From: Amanita rubescens | Lineage: Eukaryota > Basidiomycota > Agaricomycetes > Agaricales > Amanitaceae | Direction: 5' to 3' | Assembly: GCA_015039365.1 (NCBI GenBank) | Contig: WION01000259.1 | Span: forward strand, 1-64,000 | Length of the DNA stretch: 64,000 bases | Shown: positions 47,616 through 59,543 of the stretch, one piece after another | How the letters are laid out: the number at the start of each line of letters is the position of its first letter | How positions within the stretch are numbered: the first letter of the stretch is position 1 | Notes under the pieces: model-generated | Database searches by the model: none | Seen by the model: the letters and a program-made list of their open reading frames with translations, nothing else | Told to the model about the DNA's origin: nothing | Made by a program: the position numbers and the translations under genes

Positions 47616-48047
47616 TGCGTACTACGGGTTCGTCTTAGGATTAGCTGGTGGCTGGACCTAGGACGTTGGTAGAGGCGGGGTAGACGACCCCATGAGGCAG
47701 CGGAGATATTTATTGGTTACACGACTGAACATTTCGGGTGTCAGACGGAGCTGATTACAATCATGATGCATGCATGAATGCATGATACCTCGAATCCCAC
47801 ACGTGTCTTCATAGGCTTGCGGTGGGACTGGATCCGGATCAGGAAGTATGTTGGATTCGGATAATGAGCTACTAGTTGCCAATTTTAGCAGGGCCAGGGC
47901 CAGGACATTGGCGCTAGCCCCGGGGGATTAGATACCCGAGCCGGATGCCATATGCGGCGCTGTCAAACCCCCTATTTACCCAGCTTACGCACGATTGAAT
48001 TCTAGAACACATATACAGCTAAGTTCACCGGCTACAAGAATTGTCAG

Positions 48048-49861
48048 CTACGACTCTACCAATGGAACCCCTGGAATTAAGACCGGAAGAATGTAAGCCC
48101 ACTCCGACTTCACGAAGCCGTCCAACAACCCAAAAACAATTGCATCGTACAAGACATTGTCAATTTCAGGATCACCATACTCCTGCACGTCCTCAGAAAC
48201 TAACTCCTTTAGTGGAGCCATCACTTTCATTGACTGTTCTGCTGGTAACGTCTCCACCAACGTTCCGAATGGGTTGATCTGTATGATTTCCTTGCGAGGC
48301 CGAATCATCTCAATTATATCGGATGCTCCCGCTACGAGCAAAGGCAAGACCTTTTCTACCATGCCAAGCACATACAGGCCCGCTTTTTCGTCCTTTGATG
48401 CGATCTGATAAACCTGTCGTGCGCGATCGTAGTTTGACTTGCAGGATACCTTGCCTGCACTGATGTCATCTAGAAGTGCATTTATTCGCTTATTCTTCTT
48501 GAAATCTGTGCGGAGGAAAACATTGGGAGGAGGACTGTTGCGCAAAGAATCTGATGCACCATTTGATTGTGCAGACTGACCAGATGGTGTTGAAACGGCC
48601 CCCACGACTCCGTTGATCAACTGGTCCATTAGCGATACAAAAAGGCTTCTGTTTTCCGCAACTAAAGGGCCGCTAAGACCCACGTATTTCTCGACTGTCT
48701 TGTGCATAGCATCCTTCGACAAGAACGTGATAGATCCACTTGTATTTGCATTAAGCAAGGTGGTAGCGTTCACGTTTTGTGTTTGACGTTCGGTCAACTT
48801 TGTGATCTCGAAGTGAACCTCATCGCGCTGACTAGCGGCTGATGCTTGATGACGAAGCAGCTCATCTACGCTCATATCCACGCGTCCGTTTGAAAAATGG
48901 ATTTCTACCCGCTTGATCGGGATATCAATGAGCGCACTGTGGACAATGATGGAGCTGGAACGAGGAGCATCTTCGGCGATCAAGTTGGACAGAAGGATGA
49001 GTGCCACGCGAGGGCTGACGATGAAGAGACGATGTGCGTCTGGAAATCCGTCCATCTTGCCCTCCCACAGACCGAAACTATTGTTGCTCATAACAAACTC
49101 CGTGCCGTCTGCCGCCTCTACGACACCGAGATGGAAATCACTGGCTAAATGATTGTAACTGTTAGCAATGAAGTCTTATGCGGTCACATTGCTGGGCCAG
49201 CAAAAACCGAAGATGCTCCGAAACATCATGTTGAGGTCGACCTTGTGCTCAAAGCGGTGCGCTCGATCCACAAGATCTTGGTGAGGTGTCCTGAGAAAAT
49301 AAGCCAGGAAGTGCAGCCAGACTTCGATCCCGTTATTGAGACCTTCGCCCTCTCGCGGATTGTTCAAAAACTCTGCGCTCATGGAATTATCAGGATGAGT
49401 ATCGTCGAAATATAATGTCTGTTTTCGACAGCGCATGATCTGTATGAATTTTCGCAGAGCGTGAAGGTCTCTGCGTTCGATTTGGAACCGACCGCGGGGC
49501 AGAGAGTCGTGCATTTTCCCGATGATACCTGCTGCCTGGTTTTCCAAGACGGACAACTTATCCTCTAAGTAACGAGCGTTGCCGGGGTTCTTCACATCCT
49601 TGTACAAGTTAACGATCCCGTACGTCCCGGCAATGGGACGTATCTCCAATTTTCCAGTGCCAAGATCAAAGCAATGAACCACGCCTTGCTTATCGAGATG
49701 TGCCTTTTGATCGCCTTTTTTCTTCCGTTTGGGTCTAAAGGACTATCAGCGAAATGCAGAAGGAACGTCTTCCGAACGCACATAGGAACGTTTTGTAGTT
49801 TGAAATTACTAAGGATAAACCTCGGGATATAATGGTGGTATTGGTCCTGGGCAGGCGGCAT
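48048..49861 (-). CDS. DUF4238 domain protein
   Basis: Starts MPPAQDQYHHYIPRFILSNF, the signature N-terminus of DUF4238 proteins, a family of unknown function found in bacteria and fungi. Three exons are supported: a short first exon to about 49788, a second beginning SFRPKRKKKGDQKAHLDKQG and ending near 49211, and a long last exon from about 49147. The last junction uses a donor within FRSIF and acceptor CATTTAG, giving FASDFHLGVVEAADG in phase. The middle has IERRDLHALRKFIQIMRCR, the family's helical region. A C-terminal extension of about 230 residues (KYVGLSGPLVAENRSLFVSL onward) is Ser/Asn-rich, then helical. It has no neighbours suggesting a job beyond other orphan accessory genes. Confidence 0.8.
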
Positions 49862-50874
49862 AGTATGTGCGTACGATGGTCACGAGCGCTGGGGACGAAA
49901 GTCGTTCTCCTCACTTATAAGTGTTTTCCGTGGCCCGCTTCGTCCTGCATTTGAGCCTATCAGTGGAAGGGTAACTTAATTTGACAGACGGTACATTACC
50001 GACTATGTTGACACTGTTGTCCTCTGGACACTTTACGTAGATTTCTGACCGGCCTTACACTACTTCTTCCGTCTTTGTCACTGAAGACGGAACCCGGTGG
50101 CCTGGTGTTCTGAAATGAACCAAGCGTGTATGCCGCAGCACATCACGTTGAGGCCTTCCGTGGATCCAACATTCGGAGGCTATTACTGAAAAAAAAATCA
50201 ATTTATTTAAATAGAGTACGGCCGCAGCAGCAACTTGTTGCGCGGCGCGGCGCTGAAATGTGCGAGCTGTAGCCTGTAGGTATCAAGCGCTTAATTCAGA
50301 AAGAAATTCGGTGAGCGAGAAAGGGGAAGGCTCCAACTGAGATCTACTCACCTTACGGTATAGTCTGTCCGTCGCGAAAAGAGGAGCGGCGTACTCAATA
50401 GAACGTAAAGCTCGGATATGACCGGCGTGGAATGGTACAAAGTCCGTACGGATCACCGTAGGGATGATCGTTCCCGTATTGTCGACGTTTCTTCTAGGTT
50501 GCCCGTTGTTACCGGTACTATCTGGCAGAGGTAGCGCTCAACGTCAACGATGGGGTCCCGACTGAAAATGGGGTTCGACAACTCTGCAGGACCTCTTAAC
50601 ACCGTCAACGATAGATGGTCCGAGTTTCTGTTGCGTAGAAAGATATTCCGCAGTGAGGGATTCTCTGACCAAATGGGGAAATGACAATAACTATTAGCGG
50701 TGGCAGTGCCAGGCCATGATAATCATACATTACTGATACATTCTCTTTGTGCTACGGGTGCGACGAAAGCGTACAGATATCTATGCAAGTATATACATAT
50801 AGTGCGGTGGGACGGGATGTAATGTGTAGGGTATACCGTATGATGCGGCGCCACTTGGTGCCTGGAGGGCAAGT

Positions 50875-52543
50875 CTACGAACGATTGTCTGGTAGCGCAA
50901 TCGAGGCAGCTGGGGGACTTGACACGTTTATATTAGGGGCTGGCCCAATCAGCCGCAGCAACAACTCCATCCGTCGCTGCTGGTCAAGGACTTGCTGTTT
51001 CAACTCGTCTTGTTCTTCCTTCATCCTGCGCTCTTTCTCGTCTTGTGCTTTCTTCATCCTGCGCTCTTTCTCGTCTTGTTCTTTCTTCATCCTGCGCTCT
51101 TTCTCGTCTTGTTCTTCCTTCATCCTGCGTTCTTTCTCCTCTTGTTCTTTCTTCATCACGCGCTCTTTCTCTTCTTGTTCTTTCTTCATCCTGCGCTCTT
51201 TCTCCTCTTGTTCTTTCCTTAGCTGACTCCTCAACCGCTGTTCATTCACCTCTTGCTCTTTCTTCAGCTCCTTCCTAAGCCGCCGTTCCCTCTCCTCCTG
51301 CTCCCTCCTGAGCCGTCGCTCTCTCTCCTCCTGATCCTTCTTCAACTGCTGCTCTTTCTCCTCCTGCTCCTTCCTCATTCGTCGCTCCCTCTCCTCCTGA
51401 TCCTTCTTCATTTGACTCGTCAGCTGTCGTTCCCTATCGTCTTGCTCCTTGGAAAACCTTTTTCGAATTTCCTCTTTACTTCTCCACTCATACTCCGCAC
51501 GCTAGCGATCTCTGTCAACGCCGCGGAAAAGATGATACGAGAATTCGAACCTTTTCCTCCATCAAGCGCCTCCCCTTCATAAAATTGTCCCATATTCTCT
51601 GCACTTGATTTGGATCCCTCCGGTAAACTGGAAAGATTTTAAAGCTCCCCGTCGAAGCCTGGCGCCATTTCCTATCTCCTATTGTAGAAAGGGTGCCGTT
51701 ATCATGCTCTTGAGCCCACATTTCCAGGGTCGCAAAAACGGTGTCTGCATGCCAGTAGCATTGACTGGCGAGTATCGAGTATATGTCACTTTCATTATAC
51801 AGGACGTCAACCAAGACCATGAGGTCGCAAAGGTTCGGACGCCGGGTAGGATCGCCACTGAGCGTAAGGGTTTTGAGAAGCAGAGCATTCTTCGGGTGGC
51901 TCTCTATTCTGGTTACGGCATCCGCTGCGAGGTGCTGTTGCAAACTAATGCCAGAAGAGCGAGGTAGGGAGCTCTGCGATAAGCGGTGTGTCTTGTGCTC
52001 GAGGGAAGCGGAACTTTTAGTCATGCGCGCCTTCAACGACGAAACGGATTTTGCTAATAGCGAACCACGGGGAGAACTGCGAGAGGAACCGCCAGAAGAA
52101 CCGATATGCGACTGGGCCACAGAAGATCGGGTAGCACTGGTACTCGCCGTCCCTGTCGACGACGGTACTGAGCTCATCGAATCGCTATCCTTGCGTTCGC
52201 CTGCTGATCGATCAAATCTCAGCTCTAGTTTGCCGTTCTCCTTGCTGGAGAACTCGCAGATAACGTATTCGTGCTCGTTCATGGTACCCTTCTCTTTGAC
52301 ATGATGCGCCTTGTCCAGTCGATAACCATTGAGTTCCTCCCATATCTCGACGCTTTCTGAATCCCAGGGTCGTATGCCCATATGGACGAGTCGGATCCAC
52401 GACCTGACCGACATTTCTTCGCCAAGGGGAGGGAGGGATTTGGTACCGGCTGCGGTACCCAGAGAATTCATGATGGAAGCTGGGAGAACGGACGACATGA
52501 GGGCACGGAGGCGCTTCCGCTTGTTCTTGAAGATAGGCGGCAT
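50875..52543 (-). CDS. Charged coiled-coil protein of unknown function
   Basis: Two exons joined at MEEK/RAEYEWRSKEE across a 48-nt intron near 51505-51552. The N-terminal ~330 residues have a globular segment (SVRSWIRLVHMGIRPWDSES, TMNEHEYVICEF), a Ser/Thr-rich linker, and a second folded segment (DLMVLVDVLYNESDIYSILA, CYWHADTVFATLEMWAQEH) near RKWRQASTGSFKIFPVYRRD. The C-terminal ~190 residues are a highly charged coiled coil of 11-residue repeats around KKEQEEKERRM, ending QQRRMELLLRLIG and a short tail. I recall similar proteins from Rhizoctonia-like fungi but know no function. The repeats make exact length polymorphism likely. Confidence 0.75.
51000..51420 (-). repeat. 33-bp coding minisatellite (hendecad repeats)
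   Basis: Plus-strand unit beginning CATCCTGCGCTCTTTCTC recurs every 33 bp from about 51022, cleanest up to 51220, degenerating towards 51420. 33 bp equals 11 codons, so each unit adds one hendecad of the coiled coil without shifting the frame. Confidence 0.85.
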
Positions 52544-54133
52544 GCCGAGCTTGACTCTGATTTATATGGCGGAGGACAAGTCGTTGTAGTTGTTTAATGT
52601 CCTCAAGGCGTCCACGGTTGCCAATGCCATAACCCTTGTTTAACCTTGTTGGGCTACATGCTTCCTTCCAGAAATGGCAAGTCTCTCATCCTTGTGCTAT
52701 GTCAGACGACATAATTGTGTTAATTGTGTTTGCACCTCGAGGCTGACAACTTAAAAGTCGAGTCAAAAATCGAATCACGCCCTCTTTTGACTGCAGGAAG
52801 TCGTACGCCTTTAATTTAGTAGGTCTCTCGGAGATTCAAGTTGCTTTCAAAGTCACCGTCCACCCCGCACTCCGAGTCTGCCACCCTTGAAACAATCTCC
52901 AATCATCGCAATTGAACAATGGTCACCTCATTATCCCAAGCTTAAGCCATTTAGGGATTCAAACACAGGATCCGGATGACTGTTCCTTGCTACCCACCTC
53001 TTATTGTTTCGATAAAACAGGCTAGCTCGGCCCTCGGTCGAGAGTCGGCAGTTCAAACGCGAAAATCCCGCAAAGCGACGAGAATGAACAAATGTCTTCG
53101 AAGGGTTTGTCGCAATTCTCGTATTACGGTTCTCCGAGGAATTGCAAGCGCGCAACCCTGATTTGCGTCAGTCTCTTTCGCCCGTTATATGGTAATCCGC
53201 GCGCAGGCGAGGTCCACAGGAACCCGTTTAGGGATGACTCGATATGGTATAACCACTCAAAATCCTCACACCACGCACGTGTCGAATTGTGGGTCCAACT
53301 GATACGTGCAAAAGTACAAACCGGAGTCGACAACCACAGCCTTTAACGTACACGCGTTCAACTCGAGTCGTGGGTCCATGTGAAAGTCCAAGACTCACTG
53401 ACTGTTATCGAGACATAGCCCGCTGATGGCGCAGACAAAGACTCGAAAACCCGTCAACTTGAAGAACACCACAATGGCTATTGTATATACCCCTCCTGTG
53501 CTTCACTCGGGTTCACTCCCTTTCCGAATCCAAGGTCTTACCGGACTATTTCAGTTATGCTGATACCACGCTGACACGCTCTACGGGGCTTAATCGATGG
53601 TCAGTACGGTCAGTAGTTGACTGGTCCATCGATACCTGCGAAAAACAGGAGATCAGTCAACCTGCACGGAAGCTACGTCGCCAATAGCAGATCGAGTCTG
53701 CGTCTGTGACGCTACATGAATTTGCAGGTGGTCGCCACCTCCTCCTCGCGGCATCGGAAATGGCTCTCTTTACTGTCCTTCGTATTGGTAGGTCCGGAAG
53801 ATTATGCAGTACTTATTAGGATTGGGTTTAGCTCATCACAGACCCGAAACTTTGCCACACCATAACAGCAGCGATCATATAACGGTAAAAGATCCCAAGC
53901 CTGCCAGGGTTCGTGACCGCATCATTTTAGATAGCGCGGGCTAAGCGTCAATGACATCGGTGGCTAGTAATCCATTCGTTTTTTTTTTGTTTTATGCTGT
54001 ACGATTTGAGGGTTAGGTCCCTATAAAAATATCATATTGCTCTACATTACAGTAAAAATTACAAACGTTACAAAGAGGCTCCAATTGGGCAGCTCTACCA
54101 AATTTAATCCACCGTCATCTACACGTCTCTACC
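52544..54133. other. Stretch without a supported gene
   Basis: About 1.6 kb with short frames only, none over 86 codons and none with motifs. It contains the promoter of the coiled-coil gene and the 3' flank of the acyl-CoA ligase gene, plus an A/T-rich run near 53980. Confidence 0.45.
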
Positions 54134-56383
54134 TTAAAGCTTACTCCTGACATTCTCCCGAGATATGCTTTTTTCATATCTTTCCTGTAACTCCCTCCTC
54201 AAAACCTTTCCAGTTGGTGATTTAGGTATCTGCATCACAACGTCAATCCACCCACCAACCAAAGAACGAGCGAAACCACTTGCCTGTGTCACGACCTCGA
54301 TGCCGCCTCTCAGCCACTTGTACTTGCTTAGATTCTCCCGCTGCCAACCGTCTAACGCGTTCACCACCTTGCCCGCGCCCAGATTCTTCCCCTCAGGACT
54401 AAGAACAATCCACGCTCTTGGAACCTTCTCGTCTGACGTGCGGCCTCCAGAAACACCCGCAACTGCGATATCTTGTATAAGCTTTTGCGGATGTGCAAGG
54501 AGCACGTTTTCGATTTCAACAGGGGAAACCTGAACTCCAGAAACTTTGAGGGTATCCTGATTTCGAAAGGTACTTTTAGACTTTGAAGAAGGAGAAAGGG
54601 AGACGGAGAGCGTACCTTTGCTCGATCTGCAAAACTGCGTAATATAAAAGTCCAATGGTCAGCCATTTTGCTCTAACCAAGGAAAAAACGAACTCCTCAC
54701 TAAAAATATCCGTCCTCGTCCACCCAAAATTTATCACCCGTCTTCAACCATCCATCGACGAACGTTTCTTTCGTCGCTTGCTCATTATTCCAGTACCCCA
54801 GGGCGACGTTGCCTCCTCTAAGCCACAAATTCCCAACTTGGTTTAGGACGGCGGGTGTCCCGTGGGGCGTTCCGCCGTCTTCCACGATTATGCGTGCTTC
54901 CATCCCTGGTGTGAGGGTGCCTATCGTCCCACGTTTAGGTCTACCTTCTCCCGTGAGCACCTCGTTAACAGGTCGACGCAGCGCGCTTAAAGTCTGCGAA
55001 AGTAGACAAGGCGACTTAAGTAGGCGCGAAAATGTTGAAGGACGACGGACTTACGCATTCTGACATTCCGTAACCTAAGTACGTTGAGAGAGGAGTGTTG
55101 TCAATGATTAACGGCGAACGCACCTTCGTTAAACCTAGCTTGTACAGGAGTGAGAGCGGTCAGTTGGTCTTTAAGTTCTGGAGGGAGGTAGGCTGCGCCG
55201 CTGATTAGTTCAGCGACAGAGCTCAAATCTGTGCTTGAGGTCTTCGGGTCATGCACAAGTTGATGTACGATGGAAGGTACAAGTGTAAGATGAGTTATTC
55301 TGTATCTGATTATATTTGTGTAAGTAACTCTGAGGTTGTGGCTATAGCGTGGAACGTACTTGGGAATAAGAGATAAAGCCATATCCAGGTCCCATGATGG
55401 CATAACGATCAGAGTCGCAGGTATCAGGAGCGATCTGAAGCAGTAGTAAAAGAGGCCATAGCAGTGGTGTATCGGGAGAAATGCTAGGCATCGCGTCATG
55501 CCGTCCGGGGCCTTTTTCTAGGCCCAGTTAATTACAGGCCAGGCCTTGGTTGACCCAAAAATACTCACTGTGTAAATATTATTTGCCAATGCAGCCTTCG
55601 CTACTATAATAAACTGATTAATAACAAAATTAATATTTCCATGTGATATCATCACGGCTTTCAACAAACGCGTCAGTAAATAGGGCCTAGGGTTTTATTT
55701 ATAAGTACCTTTCGGCAAGCCGGTCGTGCCGCTGGAAAAGACAAGATACGCTAACGTATCTTTACGAGCGGGCCGCACCGGGATGATATCAGCATTTCTC
55801 GTCCGCGTTTCGTCGATCAGCTGGGAAAAGCTCCGTCTGTTCGATAGTATGGGACTGGACAAGATAAATATTTTTTGGGGGGAGATCCCGAGTTCTTTCG
55901 CCACAGGAAGCAGGCTGGAGAGAAGTTTTTCATCGACGAAGAGGCAAGTTGCGTTTGATAACCTGAGTGCATTTTTGAGTTCAAAAGGTTTCGGGAGTGC
56001 TGAGATCAGAGCGAAAGGGGTGGTGATGTACAGGCAAGCGTGGATCAGGGTGATGTAGTCCTGTTCGTGCGCGACTAAGCTACGAGTTCCATGGAAAAAT
56101 AACACTGATTGCTCACCAAGCAATTGTGACTTATAATTCCGACAATATCCCCATTTTCTGGGGAAAGTCCCAGCCCTCCTTGAGAGACTGGTGCTCCCAG
56201 AGCTGTAGCGGCGTATTGAACGCGTTCCGCAAATTCGTGGAATGTGCGTGTCTTTCCGGTCGGGGCGTCAATGTGAAGTGTGAAGTCGGGCCATTCCGCT
56301 TGGTCTGGTCGATGCAGGAGGGCGTAGTGGGCATTGGTTTCCGACAGAGGTGGAATTTCCGGATACACGGATTGGATATGCAT
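54134..56383 (-). CDS. AMP-forming acyl-CoA synthetase / 4-coumarate-CoA-ligase-like
   Basis: ANL-superfamily enzyme that activates a carboxylate to an acyl-adenylate and then to a CoA thioester. Start MHIQSVYPEIPPLSETNAHY; about nine exons. The AMP-binding P-loop YLVFSSGTTGLPK is interrupted by an intron right after the lysine. AVMISHGNINF, LPIHHCYGLFYY, LVPSIVHQLVHDP and SGAAYLPPELKDQL follow. The GYGMSE motif is recovered only after splicing (TTAG then GTTACGGAATGTCAG). Then come NLWLRGGNVALGYWNN, WLKTGDKFWVDEDGYF and the C-terminal hinge and lid KVSGVQVSPVEIENVLLAHP, ending with catalytic-lysine context IPKSPTGKVLRREL. No obvious peroxisomal SKL; the last residues are RSKL, which resembles a PTS1 (SKL) and may target it to peroxisomes. 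Substrate unknown. Confidence 0.9.
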
Positions 56384-57610
56384 GGCGTGGTTAGTTGAAG
56401 CTGACGAGGGAGGGACGTAAGCTGCCAGAAAAATCCTTAGCGATAGGCTTTAAATATCAAAATTTCGAGTGCAAAGGTTTAACAAGCCATTGTGGAACGC
56501 TCTGGCTCCTGGGAGCAAAAGAAGGATACCGGCTACTCTGAATGCCGGTGATTAGCGTTTTTCGACAGATTATGATCCTGATCCTTGTGGTGGGGTGAGG
56601 TAATAGACGCGCGAGTACCTGTAAGCGGTCCGAGTTTCTCCAAGGCTTTAAACGATTGTGAAGATACAATTATGTGGTGAATACAGTTACGATTTCATCG
56701 ACTTGTCCATGTGACAAAATGTTGCGACTAGTCACATGCCACTGGGCGTGACGCGTGAGAACTGGACCGTCCACATGCTAGGACTCCGTTCCTGTTCTCT
56801 CGTTCTTAGCTGCATTAATATGCGACCTATGCTGTACGTGCGAAAGTCGATGCGGACGCCCCCTCTTCCTCTCCAACATTCTGCGCTCCTCCCTAGCTGT
56901 GTTCATACCCCGGAATCCTAATGGTAGATAGCAAGTTGTCAACGCGCGTAGAGTGTATTGAATACACAAGGGAACAGAAGCAAAGCTTACTTTCATGTCT
57001 CAGAATAAAAGAGATGACAATCCCGTTCAGGCAGTACAAGTAGCGTGCCAGGAGCCATACGGGCTCATGAATCATATTACCTGAGACCTGCCCAATCGCG
57101 AAGCTGATGGACAGTAACCGTAACTTGCCCTGCATATAAACGAAGCCATGGAGAGCACTTGGGAGAAGAGGGTTGTGATAGACTCTGTTTCGCGGACCGA
57201 GGAAGAATAAGCGATGAAAGAGTTGGGTCACGCGCATGGACCCACATCGACTCCTGATGAGGGATGGCGGTAAAGCTTGAAGCGTGAAGGAAGGGATGGC
57301 GATGAGGGATAAGATTATAAGCAATAAGCAAGCTAAGCGCGGCGCGTGGATCTGGAAGTGGTAAAGCGCGTCCGATCTCCATCATCCCAGGCACGGCGCG
57401 TTCCCGGAGTTTCCCGGTCCCGCAACATGATTCTCGGTACCAACGCTCCGCATCACACCACCGCTGCGCTGCCATCATGCTCAATAAAAAGTATAAATCC
57501 GCGCTTTCCTCCCCCACACCCCAGAGCTGGTCTCTGTTCTGCCTATTGTCCACCTTGCGAGTAATTCAATGTGCATTCTGCCCCCAACTAACGTGTCAAG
57601 GATATAAATC
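56384..57610. other. Intergenic with promoter of the relic secreted gene
   Basis: No gene supported. The right end carries a TATA-like TATAAATC at 57491 and a leader (CACACCCCAGAGCTGGTCTC, from about 57515) nearly identical to that upstream of the secreted gene at 62641. Confidence 0.5.
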
Positions 57611-57724
57611 ATGTTCCTGCACGTGTTACTTTTCCTCAGCGCTCCTGTGTTGGCGGCCTCCGTTGATTTTTCCAAGCGTGATTACCGGCCGCCAAAAACA
57701 ACTTTCGCTTCCCGAGAGTGGTGA
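57611..57724 (+). pseudogene. Truncated secreted paralogue or 37-aa secreted peptide
   Basis: Begins MFLHVLLFLSAPVLA, a signal peptide like those of the two tandem secreted genes at 61194 and 62641, and shares their promoter and leader. The frame stops after 37 residues. A KR dibasic site (FSKR/DYRPPKTTFASREW) follows the signal peptide. No homology to the rest of the paralogues is visible downstream, so the 3' part seems lost or replaced. It may be a dead copy or encode a short secreted peptide. Confidence 0.5.
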
Positions 57725-58955
57725 CATCTCGGAGGCTAGTACTTCCGTTTCCAACTGTCAGTTGATGGCGTCGAAGCGTTTCTTTGAATCCGTTTCCGGG
57801 CCGTATTTTGACGTAATCCATTTTTTACAATCCAAGTGGGCGCTGTAATCCAGTGAAGTCGGCGGTACGCGTGAGTCCTTTGAAAGATTAAAAATTGCAG
57901 TGGGTAACATCGCGTTAAAGCCAAAAAACAAAAACTGAACTGGTAGAGGTGTCCAAGCTATCTGAGATTAATGGCTTCTGGTACAATCTAATCGGTCCCT
58001 TGTCTGGTTTGAACGGGGCTTCGTCGTCGTTGTTGCCTGTCCTGAGCACGCCACCTGACCTGAACAGTTTGAAGCCATATGCCTGGCACCTGCCATTACT
58101 TAAGCGAGTGAAATTAGTTCAAAAGGGACAATGCCGTTTCCTGACTTGCCGAAAATAGTAATTCGGCTATCCACCCCCTGTTCCGGACGATGTCCCCCCC
58201 CCCGAAAACAATCCCAAACACGTCAGCTTTCCGGTGTGAAAGGATTTGTTTTGTTGGTCACTGTCCAATTTCGGTGGTGACTAAATGTCGTACCACCACT
58301 ATCATGCACCAGTGTTACAAATTTTTGTCCCTTAATAATGGGGGCCTGGTAAGTCGTCCTCCGGAATATCCGAGATGTTTAGACGGCCAAAAAATACCCC
58401 CAGGCGAAAAGAGCCTACATTTATTCATGAACCCGTTCTCCCGCAACACTGGCCACAACAAAAGTCACCTAGAGTTGCAAAATTTGATCTGCCTTAGTTT
58501 CGACAGGGTCAACGGGCAAACTTGCGCGAAATTGCATCACTAGGTCCATAATAGTACCGACATAAATTTTCGGATGCGCTCAAGAAGCTGATGCACCATC
58601 TGCCACCTTTCATATGCCGGGGCGGCCGTGCTTCATGAAACCCAAACGCCAGTCCCAAATTTTCAAAGAGGTCCCAGGGCCAACGAGATATTGATATTAG
58701 GAGGCTAACTTACGTGCCAGGTGACGATGCCGCTCGTCTTGGCAAGAGTTCTTTGCGCATTAGAACGGGTTCCTAGAGCGTTTTTCTTTTCAAGAGCGCT
58801 CCGCAAATTCTCGCGAACTCGAATCCGCTAAGCCAATTTTGGCATTATTCCACGTCGATCCGGCATATCTCACCGGTGGATCCGAACCATTTCTCTATAA
58901 AAGCTTGGATAAAATCTTAACATATGGTCGACTCTCCACTTCAGTCTGTATCACG
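57725..58955. other. Intergenic; lectin promoter at the right end
   Basis: No supported gene. A TATA-like CTATAAAAGC at about 58897 lies some 60 bp before the lectin ATG. Confidence 0.5.
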
Positions 58956-59543
58956 ATGCGCTTTACCCTCATTGTCACCGCCCTCGCTGGCATCGCCGCG
59001 TTTGCCAACGCTCAACGTCAACAGTCACCTATTCCTGGAACGCACTTCATCGTCAACAGTGTTCCCTCTCCGGCTGGAGATAGACTGGCCGCTACCTTTC
59101 AGGATGGACAAAAAGATGTAACAGTTACCCCTTTGACCGGTTCAGAAGCTCAACGTGTATGTTTTTGATTTTCAATATCTTTTAGGGTATATCTGAACCG
59201 TCGCATTTGCAGTGGATCATATCGGATGCCGACACGAATGGCGCACAGTTTATAATTTCCGTTACCGCTCAGAGCGAGGCTGCTGCTGCGGGTGACAACG
59301 CTGTCATTGTTCTCCCCAAGAACACCTTCGCCTGGACTATTCGCAACCTTACCAGTGAATATTTTACGTAAGTTTACTGGCGTGGTAGAACACAACCCCA
59401 ATCTGATGACGACCTTCCGCATTGAGAGTTCCAATTCACAGTTCTGGGGTCTTGATAATCCAGATGATAATGCAAATGTCGACCTTGGACCTAGTACTGG
59501 GAGCCAGACACAGAACTGGGTTCTCGACCTGCTAGAGTACTAG
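58956..59543 (+). CDS. Secreted CCL2-like beta-trefoil lectin
   Basis: Small secreted protein. The signal peptide MRFTLIVTALAGIAAFANA is followed by a domain resembling the CCL2-like beta-trefoil lectins of basidiomycetes: GTHFIVNSV, DVTVTPLTGSEAQRWIISDA, FAWTIRNL, FWGLDNP and QNWVLDLLEY. The regularly spaced W or F near QxW-like motifs support a trefoil. Exon 1 ends at the Arg of AQR (donor GTATGT near 59157) and exon 2 starts TGGATC at 59212. A second intron is needed to reach the last frame: the best phase-correct choice is GTGAAT to GGTAG (about 59354-59390, 37 nt). That junction is uncertain. Such lectins bind glycans and often act in defence against animals; that role is inferred. Confidence 0.7.

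Noticed and set aside
50992..51278. Plus-strand frames rich in Leu/Phe or Ser/Cys opposite the coiled-coil gene
   Set aside because: They are the antisense shadow of the 33-bp repeat; repeats of a multiple of three keep all frames open.
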